The notes under the pieces are model-generated. The model did no database searches. It was not told the DNA's origin and saw only the letters and a list, made by a program, of their open reading frames with translations. From contig JAPLSA010000017.1 in NCBI GenBank assembly GCA_026398815.1, positions 372,001 through 436,000 of the forward strand: 64,000 nucleotides of DNA. Direction: 5' to 3'. Both the position numbers and the translations under genes were made by a program. Positions 53,429-62,951 of the stretch are shown in pieces (within the stretch, counting starts at the first letter, position 1; every line of letters begins with the position of its first letter). The DNA comes from Gammaproteobacteria bacterium. GTDB taxonomy: Bacteria; Pseudomonadota; Gammaproteobacteria; Nevskiales; Nevskiaceae.

Positions 53429-54123
53429 TCGGCGAGCAACTGCCGCTGTCCGTGCAACTGCCGGACGCCGCCAGCTTCGACAACTTTCACGCTGGCCCGA
53501 ACGCCCAGGCGCTGGCGGCGCTGCGCGAGCTGGGCGAAGGCGATGGCGGCACCACGCTGATCCATGGCCCGCGCGGCTGCGGCAAGACCCATCTGCTGCA
53601 GGCCACCTCGCGCGATGCGCTCGCGCGCCGCGCACGCGCCGCCTACCTGCCGCTGGCCTCGTTCGCCGCCGAGGACCCGGCCGTGCTGCACGGCTTCGAG
53701 ACCATGGATCTGGTCTGCGTCGACGACGTCGACGCGCCGCTGCAGGACCGCGACTGGGCGCAGGCGCTGCTGCGCCTGCTGGATGCCGTCAAGAGCCACG
53801 GCGGCCGCTGCCTGCTGTCGGCGGCGCTGCCGCCGGACCGGCTGGCAATCGCCCGGCTGCCAGATCTGCGGACCCGGCTCTGTGCCGCCGCCAGCTTTCC
53901 GCTGCGCGCGCTCGACGACGATGCCCATGCCGCGATGCTGAAGGCGCGCGCGCAGCGGCTCGGTCTGGATCTGCCGTTCGAAACCGTTCACTGGATGCTG
54001 ACCCACCTGCCGCGCGATACCGCCAGCCTGCTGACCGCGCTGGCGCGCATCGATCGCGCCGCGCTGGCCGCACGGCGCCGGCCGACCCTGCCGTTCGTGC
54101 AGCAGGTGCTGGCCGGCGGCTGA
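53425..54123 (+). CDS. hda: DnaA regulatory inactivator Hda
   Basis: LPLSVQLPDAASFDNFHAGPNAQAL, LIHGPRGCGKTHLLQA; GTG start overlapping the perM stop. Confidence 0.9.
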   Translation: MIGEQLPLSVQLPDAASFDNFHAGPNAQALAALRELGEGDGGTTLIHGPRGCGKTHLLQATSRDALARRARAAYLPLASFAAEDPAVLHGFETMDLVCVDDVDAPLQDRDWAQALLRLLDAVKSHGGRCLLSAALPPDRLAIARLPDLRTRLCAAASFPLRALDDDAHAAMLKARAQRLGLDLPFETVHWMLTHLPRDTASLLTALARIDRAALAARRRPTLPFVQQVLAGG

Positions 54124-54146
54124 GCCCGCCCGCCATCGACCCGCGA

Positions 54147-55541
54147 ATGGCCTTGATCCACGCCGAGCCGATGCCCGCCCTGCCGCCGCTGCCCCGGATC
54201 GCGCTGGCTCTGCTGGCAGTGCTGCCGCTTGCGCTCGCCGCCGAGATGCCGCTGCAGCTGACGCCGCTCGACTACCGCGAGCGGCTGCTGGCCAACGGCC
54301 TGACCGTGCTGAGCCTCGAAGACCACCGCAGCCCGACCGTCGCCGTGCAGGTCTGGTACCGCGTCGGCGCCAAGGACGACCCGCCCGGCCGCAGCGGCTT
54401 CGCCCATCTGTTCGAACACCTGATGTTCAAACGCACGCGGCACCTCGCGGCCGAACAGTTCGACCGGCTGACCGAAGACGTCGGCGGCGAGAACAACGCC
54501 GGCACCAGCGACGATGGCACCCAGTACCTCGACACGGTGCCGTCCGGCCACCTGGAACGGCTGCTGTGGGCCGAAGCCGAACGGCTGCAGCATCTCGAGG
54601 TCGACGCCGACAGCTTCCGGTCCGAGCGCGCCGTGGTGCAGGAGGAATTCCGCCAGACCGTGCTGACGCCGCCATACGGCCGCCTTGAACACCTGCTGCA
54701 GCAGCTGTCCTGGCAACGGCATCCATACCGGCGACCGACGATCGGCAGCATCGAAGACCTCGACGCCGCCGGACTCGCCGATGTGCGCAGCTTCCACACC
54801 ACCTATTACCGGCCGGACAACGCCGCGCTGGTGGTCAGCGGCGACTTCGACCCGGCCCAGCTCGATCGCTGGGTCGATCGCCACTTCGGCGCCATTCCGC
54901 GTCCCGCGACCGTGATCCCGAGGGTCACGGTCACCGAGCCGCCGCGCACCGAGGATCGCCGGAGCACGGTACGGCTGCCGCAGGTGCCACTGCCGGCGCT
55001 GGCGATCTCCTGGCTGGCGCCGCCGGCCGGCAGCCCGGATGCGGCCGCGCTGCGCATCGCCGAAATGCTGCTGTCGGGCGGACGCTCGTCACGGCTGCAT
55101 CAGACCCTGGTCGAGCGTCAGCCGCTCGCCCAGGAGGTGAGCTTCCGCTACGACGCACTGGCCGATGGCGGACTGTGTTCACTGGTCGCCGTCGTGGCCG
55201 GCGGCGGTTCGCTGGCCCGGCTCGAACGCGCAGCGCTGGCCGCGCTGCGCCGGCTGGCCGATGCGCCGATCGCCGCTGCCGAGATCGACAAGGCCAGAAC
55301 CCTGCTGCTGACCGAGCAGCTGAAGGCGCGCGAAACCGTGGATGGCCGGGCCACCGCGCTTGGCGAGGCCTGGCTGCTGACCGGCCGCGCCGGCCATGCC
55401 AACGACGAACTGCCGGCGCTGCTGGCAGTGACCGCCGCCGACGTGCAGCGGGTGGTCCGCGAGGTGCTGCTGCAAGGTCATCGGACGACGCTGGAATACC
55501 GCCGCGCCGGGTCCGAAGTACCGCGCAAGGACCGCCGATGA
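54147..55541 (+). CDS. M16 family zinc protease (catalytic, HxxEH present)
   Basis: SGFAHLFEHLMFKRTRHL zinc motif; M16 C-terminal domain. Confidence 0.9.
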   Translation: MALIHAEPMPALPPLPRIALALLAVLPLALAAEMPLQLTPLDYRERLLANGLTVLSLEDHRSPTVAVQVWYRVGAKDDPPGRSGFAHLFEHLMFKRTRHLAAEQFDRLTEDVGGENNAGTSDDGTQYLDTVPSGHLERLLWAEAERLQHLEVDADSFRSERAVVQEEFRQTVLTPPYGRLEHLLQQLSWQRHPYRRPTIGSIEDLDAAGLADVRSFHTTYYRPDNAALVVSGDFDPAQLDRWVDRHFGAIPRPATVIPRVTVTEPPRTEDRRSTVRLPQVPLPALAISWLAPPAGSPDAAALRIAEMLLSGGRSSRLHQTLVERQPLAQEVSFRYDALADGGLCSLVAVVAGGGSLARLERAALAALRRLADAPIAAAEIDKARTLLLTEQLKARETVDGRATALGEAWLLTGRAGHANDELPALLAVTAADVQRVVREVLLQGHRTTLEYRRAGSEVPRKDRR

Positions 55542-57067
55542 ACAGCCGGCCGGCCCTGCTGGGCCTGATCGCAGCGCTGGCGCTGTTCGCTGGCTGCCAG
55601 CGCCACCAGGCGCCAGCGGCGATTGCCGATGACGGCTCGCTGCCGCCGGTCGCGGCGTCTCCGGCGTGGGCCCCACCGGTACCGGTCGAGACCACGTTCG
55701 CCAACGGCCTGCGGGTGATCGTGGTGCCCAGCCCCGGCCGCTCGCTGGTGGCGATCGACTGGCTGCTGGCATCCGGCAGCGAAATCGATCCACCGGGGCA
55801 GGCCGGGCTCGCGGACTTCACTGCCACGGCGCTGACCCTGGGCAGCCGCGCACCCGGCGGCGCACGCACGGCCGCGCAATTGGCCGACGCCGCCGAAGCG
55901 CTGGGCGGCACGCTGCGCGCCGGCGCGGGATGGGATGCCAGCCGGATCGGCATCACCGTGACGGCGCCGAAACTTGCCGCCGCGCTCGAACTGCTGGCCG
56001 AAGTGCTGCGCTATCCGGCGTTTGCCGCCGATGACATCGCGCGCCTGCGGGTGCAGACCGTGGACAGCCTGCGCCTGCGGATGACCGATCCGGCGGACAT
56101 CGCGGCCTGGGTCGCCGCACGGCGCCTGCATGGCGCAGGCGCCTACGGGCACCCGGCATCGGGCACGGCGGCCAGCGTGTCGCGCTTCACGGTCGCCAGC
56201 GTCAGGGCGCTGCAGGCGCGTCACTACCGCCCCGACAACAGCGTGCTGGTGCTGACCGGCGATCTCGCGCCGGATACCGGCATCGCGCTGGCCGCACAGC
56301 TCTTCGGAGACTGGCTGCCAAGTACACCGATTCCGACCGCGGCGCTCCGCCCGGCGATTCCAGCAGCAACTGCCGAGCCGCAGCCGGCGCCGTCATCGGC
56401 AGACGCCGAGGAGGTGCTGGTCATCGACCAGCCGGACGCCGGACAGGCCACCGTCATGCTCGGCACCGCACTGCCGCCAGGCGACGCACGGGCGCGTGAC
56501 CGCGCGCAGCTGCTGACCGCCGTGCTGGGCGGCGGCTATTCGTCTCGACTCAACCAGGAAATCCGGATTCGTCGCGGCCTGAGCTACGGCGCGCGCGCCG
56601 AACTCGATCTGCATCGCGGCATGAGTGCCCTGTACGCAAGCGCGCAGACGAAGAACGCCGCCGCAGCCGAGGTGCTGGCGGTGATGCGGCAGGAATTGCT
56701 GCGGCTGAGCACCGAAACCGTGCCCGAAGCGGAACTGAGCACCCGCAAGGCAGCGCTGGCCGGCCGCACCCTGCGCGCCTTGCAGACCGCCGACGGCCTG
56801 GCCGACGCGGTGGCGACGCAGTTGGCCGAGGGGTCTGCTGTGAGCGGGCTGTCTGCGCCGCTGGCCGGCATCGAGGCGGTCACTGCAATGGCGCTGCGCC
56901 AGTACGCCCAGCAGCAGTTGATTCCCAGCGCGCTGCGCGCGGTCATCGTCGGTGATGCCCGGGCATTCGAGGACGCGTTGCGCCGTCAGGGCATGACGAT
57001 CCGGACGATCCGTCTGACTCAGCTCGATCTCGACGCGGCGGATCTGCGCTCGACGCCTGCACGCTGA
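55538..57067 (+). CDS. M16 family protein, lipoprotein, HxxEH lost
   Basis: Lipobox ALFAGC; equivalent motif reads GQAGLADFTATALTLG; GLSYGARAELDLHRG. Confidence 0.88.
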   Translation: MNSRPALLGLIAALALFAGCQRHQAPAAIADDGSLPPVAASPAWAPPVPVETTFANGLRVIVVPSPGRSLVAIDWLLASGSEIDPPGQAGLADFTATALTLGSRAPGGARTAAQLADAAEALGGTLRAGAGWDASRIGITVTAPKLAAALELLAEVLRYPAFAADDIARLRVQTVDSLRLRMTDPADIAAWVAARRLHGAGAYGHPASGTAASVSRFTVASVRALQARHYRPDNSVLVLTGDLAPDTGIALAAQLFGDWLPSTPIPTAALRPAIPAATAEPQPAPSSADAEEVLVIDQPDAGQATVMLGTALPPGDARARDRAQLLTAVLGGGYSSRLNQEIRIRRGLSYGARAELDLHRGMSALYASAQTKNAAAAEVLAVMRQELLRLSTETVPEAELSTRKAALAGRTLRALQTADGLADAVATQLAEGSAVSGLSAPLAGIEAVTAMALRQYAQQQLIPSALRAVIVGDARAFEDALRRQGMTIRTIRLTQLDLDAADLRSTPAR

Positions 57068-57106
57068 CCGCGCGCACGCCGCCAAGCCGGTACCGAACCA
57101 ACGGCC

Positions 57107-57646
57107 TCAGTCGCCGTCAGCTGCCGAGCCGGCGACGTCGTCGTCTGCAGGAAAGGCGTCGTCATCCGCCGCCGCACGCCCCAACGCCGACGACACCTGG
57201 GCACCGGTGAATCCGCGCGCTGCCAAGTAGCGGTAGCGGCTGGCGCGTTCTTTCGGGCTGGCTGCGGGCTGGCCATAGCGGCGGTCATGAAGCTGGCGGA
57301 CGATGGCCAGCCAGTCCGGTTCGGCTTCGTCCAGCGCCGCGCGGATCAATGCTTCCTCAACGCCACGGGATGACAGTTCCGCCCGAATCCGCAACGGCCC
57401 GTAACCCTGGCCGATGCGGGAGCGCACCAGCAGACCGGCGTAGCGCGCATCGCTCTGCCAGCCGGATTCGCTGAGTGCTTCGACCACTTCCGTGGCGCTG
57501 TGCGGGTCAAGCCCGTCGTGAGTCAGCTTGCGGGTCAATTCCCGAGCGCTGTGTTCACGGCGCCCCAGCGCTCGCAAGGCCCGCTCTCGCGCGCCTTCGG
57601 GTGCCAGCGGCGCTGGCGGTTTGCGCCCGCGCCGCTGCTTTTCCAT
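57107..57646 (-). CDS. recX: Regulatory protein RecX
   Basis: ERALRALGRREHSARELTRKL, YGPLRIRAELSSRGV; downstream of recA. Confidence 0.92.
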   Translation of the reverse strand: MEKQRRGRKPPAPLAPEGARERALRALGRREHSARELTRKLTHDGLDPHSATEVVEALSESGWQSDARYAGLLVRSRIGQGYGPLRIRAELSSRGVEEALIRAALDEAEPDWLAIVRQLHDRRYGQPAASPKERASRYRYLAARGFTGAQVSSALGRAAADDDAFPADDDVAGSAADGD

Positions 57647-57655
57647 CGTGCCTGC

Positions 57656-58711
57656 TTACTCCGCTGCTGGCGTCCGCGTCCGCGCCGGCATCAGCTTGGC
57701 CCGCAGCGACGACTCGATGGCGTCGGCAACTTCGGGATGCTCCTTCAGGTAGTTGCGCGAGTTGTCCTTGCCCTGGCCGATCTTGTCGCCCTTGTAGGCG
57801 TACCAGGCGCCGGATTTCTCGACGAAACCGTGCTCGACGCCGAGGTCGATCAGTTCGCCGAGCTTGGAAATGCCTTCGTTGTAGAGGATCTCGAAGTGCG
57901 CCTCGCGGAACGGCGGCGCCATCTTGTTCTTGACGACCTTGACGCGCGTTTCATTCCCGACCACTTCCTCGCCCTTCTTGATCGCGCCGGTGCGGCGGAT
58001 GTCGAGGCGCACCGAGGCGTAGAACTTCAGCGCGTTGCCGCCGGTGGTGGTTTCCGGCGATCCGTACATCACGCCGATCTTCATGCGGATCTGGTTGATG
58101 AAGATCACCAGCGTGTTGGAACGCTTGATGTTGGCCGTGAGCTTGCGCAGCGCCTGCGACATCAGGCGCGCCTGCAGGCCGACGTGGCTGTCGCCCATCT
58201 CGCCTTCGATTTCGGCCTTCGGCACCAGCGCCGCCACCGAGTCGACGACGATGCACTCGACGCTGTTCGAGCGCACCAGCATGTCGGCGATTTCCAGCGC
58301 CTGTTCACCGGTATCTGGCTGCGAGATCAGCAGGTCCGACACCTGCACGCCGAGGCGCTCCGCGTACTGCGGATCAAGCGCATTCTCGGCATCAATGTAT
58401 GCAGCAGTACCGCCGTTCTTCTGGATCTCCGCGACCACCTGCAGGCACAGCGTGGTCTTGCCGGACGACTCGGGACCGTAGATCTCGATGACGCGGCCCT
58501 TCGGCAAGCCGCCGATGCCGAGCGCGACATCCAGCGCCAGCGAGCCAGTCGACACGACTTCGACATCGCGCGCCGGATCGTCGGCGCCCATCCGCATCAC
58601 CGCACCCTTGCCGAACTGTTTCTCGATCTGGCTAAGGGCGGCTTCCAGTGCCTTTTTCCGATTGTCGTCCATGGTCGTGGTACCGGTCGGTGCTGCGTTG
58701 GGCTTCGCCAT
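57656..58711 (-). CDS. recA: Recombinase A
   Basis: [73 protein letters not shown]. Confidence 0.98.
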   Translation of the reverse strand: MAKPNAAPTGTTTMDDNRKKALEAALSQIEKQFGKGAVMRMGADDPARDVEVVSTGSLALDVALGIGGLPKGRVIEIYGPESSGKTTLCLQVVAEIQKNGGTAAYIDAENALDPQYAERLGVQVSDLLISQPDTGEQALEIADMLVRSNSVECIVVDSVAALVPKAEIEGEMGDSHVGLQARLMSQALRKLTANIKRSNTLVIFINQIRMKIGVMYGSPETTTGGNALKFYASVRLDIRRTGAIKKGEEVVGNETRVKVVKNKMAPPFREAHFEILYNEGISKLGELIDLGVEHGFVEKSGAWYAYKGDKIGQGKDNSRNYLKEHPEVADAIESSLRAKLMPARTRTPAAE

Positions 58712-58739
58712 CGTGATTTTCGTCTGCGTAGTGAACTGC

Positions 58740-59309
58740 TTACTTGCCGGCGCGCGCGAGGTACTCGCCGGTACGGGTATCGACCTTCACAAGTTCGTCC
58801 TGCTGGACGAACAGTGGCACGCGCACCATGGCGCCAGTTTCGAGCTTGGCCGGCTTGCCGCCGCCGCCCGAAGTGTCGCCACGCAGGCCGGGATCGGTTT
58901 CGGTGATCTTGAGGATCACGGTGTTCGGTGCGGCCACGCTGAGCGGCACGCCGTTCCAGAGCAGCACCGTGCAGGTTTCCTCGCCCTTCAGCCACTGCTT
59001 GGCGTCAGCCATCGCAGCGTCACTGGCCTGGATCTGCTCGAAGCTGACCGGATCCATGAAGGTCCAGAATTCACCGTCGTTGTAGAGATACTGCATTTCC
59101 GTCTGTTCGACGTCTGCCAGTTCCCAGGTGTCACCGGACTTCAGGGTCTTCTCGAACACGCGGCCGGTCTTGAGCGCGCGGATCTTGATCGTGTTCGTGG
59201 CCTGACCCTTGCCAGGCTTGCGGTATTCGTTGTCGAGGATCGCGTACGGTTCGCCGTCGATGAGAACCTTGACGCCCGACTTCATTTCGTTGGTGCTGAC
59301 AGTAGCCAT
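58740..59309 (-). CDS. efp: Elongation factor P
   Basis: [59 protein letters not shown]. Confidence 0.97.
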   Translation of the reverse strand: MATVSTNEMKSGVKVLIDGEPYAILDNEYRKPGKGQATNTIKIRALKTGRVFEKTLKSGDTWELADVEQTEMQYLYNDGEFWTFMDPVSFEQIQASDAAMADAKQWLKGEETCTVLLWNGVPLSVAAPNTVILKITETDPGLRGDTSGGGGKPAKLETGAMVRVPLFVQQDELVKVDTRTGEYLARAGK

Positions 59310-59554
59310 GAGAGTTCCGCTGTGAGGGGTCTGGTGGTCGGATGAGCCGACCTTGCTGCACGCACGGTTCGGCGGGGTGAAAACGGTCTTGCAGTCTAAT
59401 GGATTGCCGTTTTGCCGAATACCGCTGCCACTGGCTGCTTGTGCAGTGGTGACGCCGAACGTTCCGCAGGCTTCGATTTCCAGCACCTCGAAGTTTTTTG
59501 AAAAAAGCGCTTGAGGTCTGCGAAGCACCCTCCTATACTGCGCCTCCGCTGCAC

Positions 59555-59630
<76 letters not shown>

Positions 59631-59663
59631 CTTCCCAAGTGGTACATGTTTCACCGCCTCGTT

Positions 59664-59739
59664 GTCCCTATCGTCTAGAGGCCTAGGACACCACCCTTTC
59701 ACGGTGAGAACCGGGGTTCGAATCCCCGTAGGGACGCCA
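59664..59739 (+). tRNA. tRNA-Glu (anticodon TTC), CCA encoded
   Basis: GTCCCTATCGTCTAGAGGCCTAGGACACC, loop CTTTCAC, GGGGTTCGAATCCCC, TAGGGACGCCA. Confidence 0.96.
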
Positions 59740-60055
59740 TCATCGAACACCCGCTTCCGATGATGCCCGCTGCACAGACTCCATTTCGCAAGCAAGACAC
59801 GCTGCATTCGCCGCGTGGCTGCAAAGCTGCGTTCGCCTGCCTCGCAACACTGCGCCAACAACGCATGCAGCGAACACGTCTCCTCACGCTGCCGCACTGA
59901 TCCCGTCTTCTGCGGGCGAACCCCTTCGGGGGCCGTATTCGACGAAGAGCCGATACCCATTGCCATCACGGCCGGTAAGCTTGATTGCGTCAGGCACGGC
60001 ATGCGGATGTCGCCGGCCCTCCTGGCCTGGCATGCACTAACGAGGAGAAGTCGCC

Positions 60056-61627
60056 GTGGAAACGCCATTGAGCCCGCTGGATTTCGCGCGTCGCGCGCTG
60101 AAGCTGCACGCCGACCGCGAAGCGGTCGTCGACGGCGAGCGCCGGTTCACCTATGCGCAGTTTCTTGGCCGTTGCGACCGAGGCTCTTCCGCGCTGCAGT
60201 CGCTCGGCGTCGGCAAGGGCGACCGTGTCGCCCTGATCTCGCCGAACACGCACAGCAACCTCGAGATGTACTACGCGGCGCCGCAGTATGGCGCCGTCAT
60301 CGTGCCGATCAATTATCGATTGACGGCCGACGATTTCGTCTACCTGATCAATCACAGCGGCGCGAAGGTCGTCTGCGCGCACCCCGATTACTTCGATGCG
60401 ATCGACAGCATTCGCAGCCAGTTGCCTGGCGTATCGCATTTCATTGCGTTCGAAGGCACGCGCACCGGCTGGCTGGAATACGAAAAGCTGCTGGCTGATG
60501 CCAGTCCCGACTTCGAGCGTCATCCGGTAGAAGAAACCGACCTGCTGTCGGTCAACTACACGAGCGGCACGACGTCGCGTCCCAAGGGCGTGATGATCAC
60601 GCACCGCAACGCCTGGATGAACTCGGTCGGCGTGCTCGTCCACCTGCACATGACGCCGTCGGATCGCTACCTGTGGACGCTGCCGATGTTCCACGCCAAC
60701 GGCTGGACATTCGTATGGACGGTGACGGCAGTTGGCGGCACCCATGTCTGCCTGCGCAAGGTCGAGCCGCTGGCGATCTATGACCACATCAACCGCGAGC
60801 GCGTGACCCTGCTGTGCGCTGCCCCGACGGTGCTGATCGGCATTGCCAACGGGCCGGAAGCGCAGCGCCGTGCCGTCCGTCCTGGCGTGCAGGTGATCAC
60901 CGCAGGTGCGCCACCGGCTCCGGCGACCATCGAACGCGTCGAAGGCGAGCTGAAATGGACGATCACCCAGGCCTACGGACTGACCGAGACGGCGCCCTTC
61001 ATCACCATCTGCGAGCCACTGCCCGCGCACACCGAACTGACATCCGAACAGCGCGCCAGAATCAAGGCTCGTCAGGGCGTCGAACTGATCACTTCGGGTG
61101 AAACCGCAGTCTTCGACGACAACGATCAGCCGGTTCCCGCTGATGGCGCGACGCTCGGCGAAATCGTGGCACGTGGCAACACCGTGATGCGCGGCTACTA
61201 CAACGATCCGGAGGCCAGCGCGAAGGCTCTCAAGGGTGGCTGGTTCCGCACAGGCGACGCAGCCGTGGTGCATCCAGACGGCTACATCGAGATCCGCGAT
61301 CGCATCAAGGACGTGATCATTTCCGGCGGCGAAAACATTTCCTCGATCGAGGTGGAGGCGGCGCTGCTGCGGCACCCCGCCATCGTCGAAGTGGCCGTGG
61401 TCGGCATGCCGCATGAAAAATGGGGCGAGTCGCCCGAAGCCTTCGTGGTGCTGCGCGACGGCGCCAGCCTCGCTGACGGCGAACTGAAAGCGTTCTGCCG
61501 CCAGAGCCTGGCGCACTTCAAGGTGCCGACCGCGTTTCATGTGGTGCTGGAATTGCCGAAGACGGCAACCGGCAAGATCCAGAAGTTCGTGCTTCGCGGC
61601 AAGCGCGCGGCCATCGCGACGCAATAG
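60056..61627 (+). CDS. Acyl-CoA synthetase, paralogue of the gene at the left edge
   Basis: [69 protein letters not shown] start with an upstream AGGAG. Confidence 0.93.
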   Translation: METPLSPLDFARRALKLHADREAVVDGERRFTYAQFLGRCDRGSSALQSLGVGKGDRVALISPNTHSNLEMYYAAPQYGAVIVPINYRLTADDFVYLINHSGAKVVCAHPDYFDAIDSIRSQLPGVSHFIAFEGTRTGWLEYEKLLADASPDFERHPVEETDLLSVNYTSGTTSRPKGVMITHRNAWMNSVGVLVHLHMTPSDRYLWTLPMFHANGWTFVWTVTAVGGTHVCLRKVEPLAIYDHINRERVTLLCAAPTVLIGIANGPEAQRRAVRPGVQVITAGAPPAPATIERVEGELKWTITQAYGLTETAPFITICEPLPAHTELTSEQRARIKARQGVELITSGETAVFDDNDQPVPADGATLGEIVARGNTVMRGYYNDPEASAKALKGGWFRTGDAAVVHPDGYIEIRDRIKDVIISGGENISSIEVEAALLRHPAIVEVAVVGMPHEKWGESPEAFVVLRDGASLADGELKAFCRQSLAHFKVPTAFHVVLELPKTATGKIQKFVLRGKRAAIATQ

Positions 61628-61641
61628 ACGCCCTCGGATAA

Positions 61642-61676
61642 GACGGGCCCGAATCGCCAGGGCTTTCGGGTCCGTC
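61642..61676 (+). terminator. Stem-loop after acyl-CoA synthetase (GACGGGCCCGAA...TTCGGGTCCGTC)
   Basis: 12-bp stem with one G-T pair, 11-nt loop, 15 bp past the stop. Confidence 0.55.
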
Positions 61677-61888
61677 ATCCGTGCGCCGTCGCTCTCGATA
61701 CGCCCATCGGCTCGCCGGCCGACGGGGTAGCCAGCAGCATGGGTTCGAGTCGTTGTCGCACGCTGCCTGGAAGCGCGGACCAGCACGAGCGGTAATCCTT
61801 GCCGGTCGCCACGATCACTCTGGCCGCTGACCCGTGCGCATGGGCAGCGCCACAAGCGGATACCAAAGCGGCGCGCCGGCCCACGACC

Positions 61889-62203
61889 TCAGCCTGCGAT
61901 GCCAGGGATGGCGGACAGCACGGCATCGAGCAGCGGCGATCGGAACTGCACGATCAGCCCGAGCATTGTCGCGACGATACCCACCTTCAGAAGCCGCGTG
62001 ACCGCAGGATTGTCGGGCATCGCCGGGCCAGCGATGAACTGCGGCGAGATCGCCAGTGGCCCTGTCAGCTCGCGTCCAGGCGCAGCCGCCTGCACGACGA
62101 TACCTCTGCGGACTTCGTCGAAATAACGCTGACGATGCTGGACGACGCTGCGATTGATCAGCCGGCGGCGGCGGGCTTCTTCACGTTGCTGTTGCAGGTT
62201 CAT
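61889..62203 (-). CDS. Small protein with one C-terminal TM helix, translationally coupled to lexA
   Basis: ATG (62203-62201) overlaps the lexA TGA (62202-62200); MNLQQQREEARRRRLINRSV...RLLKVGIVATMLGLIVQF. Confidence 0.7.
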   Translation of the reverse strand: MNLQQQREEARRRRLINRSVVQHRQRYFDEVRRGIVVQAAAPGRELTGPLAISPQFIAGPAMPDNPAVTRLLKVGIVATMLGLIVQFRSPLLDAVLSAIPGIAG

Positions 62204-62823
62204 CGACGTACTCCTATGACGCCCAGGGCCAGTCCTTCGATCACCAGTTCCTGCTGACGCAGGTCGAGGACGATCGGCTGGTAGGCCGGGTCGCTGTTTT
62301 CGGGAATCAGGCTGACGATGTGGCCGTCGCGCTTGAAGCGCTTGACCGTGGCTTCATCGCCGATGCGGGCCACGACGATCTGGCCGTTCATGGCATTGCT
62401 GGCGCGCTTCACGGCCAGCAGGTCGCCGTCGAGGATGCCGGCGTCGCGCATCGACTGGCCCTTGACGCGCAGCAGGAAATCCGGCGCCGGCTCGAACAGG
62501 TTGGCGGCGAGATCGCGGTGATCGTCGAGGTTTTCGACTGCGAGGATCGGCAGGCCGGCGGCGACCCGGCCGACGACCGGCACCTTGAGCATTTCGACGC
62601 GGCGTTCGCGGTGCTGGGCGGCGAGCCGGATGCCGCGTGCCTGCCCGGTCACTTCCAGATGCCCCTTCTCGGCCAGGGTACGCAGGTACTGCTCCGCCGA
62701 ATTGGCGGAGCGCAGGCCGAACGCTGCGGCGATCTCCGCCCGGGTCGGCGCACCGCCGTTCTCGGCGATGTGCGTGCGGATGAAGTCGAGTACCTGGGCC
62801 TGCCGTGCAGTAAGATCCGTCAT
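62200..62823 (-). CDS. lexA: LexA repressor
   Basis: LTARQAQVLDFIRTHIAENGGAPTRAEIAAAFG, VAAG cleavage site, LLRVKGQSMRDAGILDGDLLAVKR, LPENSDP-type end. Confidence 0.95.
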   Translation of the reverse strand: MTDLTARQAQVLDFIRTHIAENGGAPTRAEIAAAFGLRSANSAEQYLRTLAEKGHLEVTGQARGIRLAAQHRERRVEMLKVPVVGRVAAGLPILAVENLDDHRDLAANLFEPAPDFLLRVKGQSMRDAGILDGDLLAVKRASNAMNGQIVVARIGDEATVKRFKRDGHIVSLIPENSDPAYQPIVLDLRQQELVIEGLALGVIGVRR

Positions 62824-62841
62824 CGGAGTGCGGGTGGGTGC

Positions 62842-62867
62842 GTGATATGTATATTTATACAAATCAC
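62842..62867. promoter_or_regulatory. Putative LexA operator GTGATATGTATATTTATACAAATCAC
   Basis: 26-bp near-perfect palindrome about 19 bp upstream of the lexA start; core TGTATATTTATACA resembles the E. coli SOS box. Confidence 0.7.
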
Positions 62868-62951
62868 TGGTCCCCGCTGTAAAGTGCCGTTCGTCGGCAC
62901 CGGACCGATGCATGAGGCGCCGTCTACCGGCGCCTTTCTTCTGGGCAGCCG

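Noticed and set aside
59900-59935. CCCC-TTCG-GGGG hairpin after the tRNA pair
   Set aside because: Stem is only 4 bp (preceded by a similarly weak CCCG/CGGG stem) and there is no T-tract; too weak to call a terminator.
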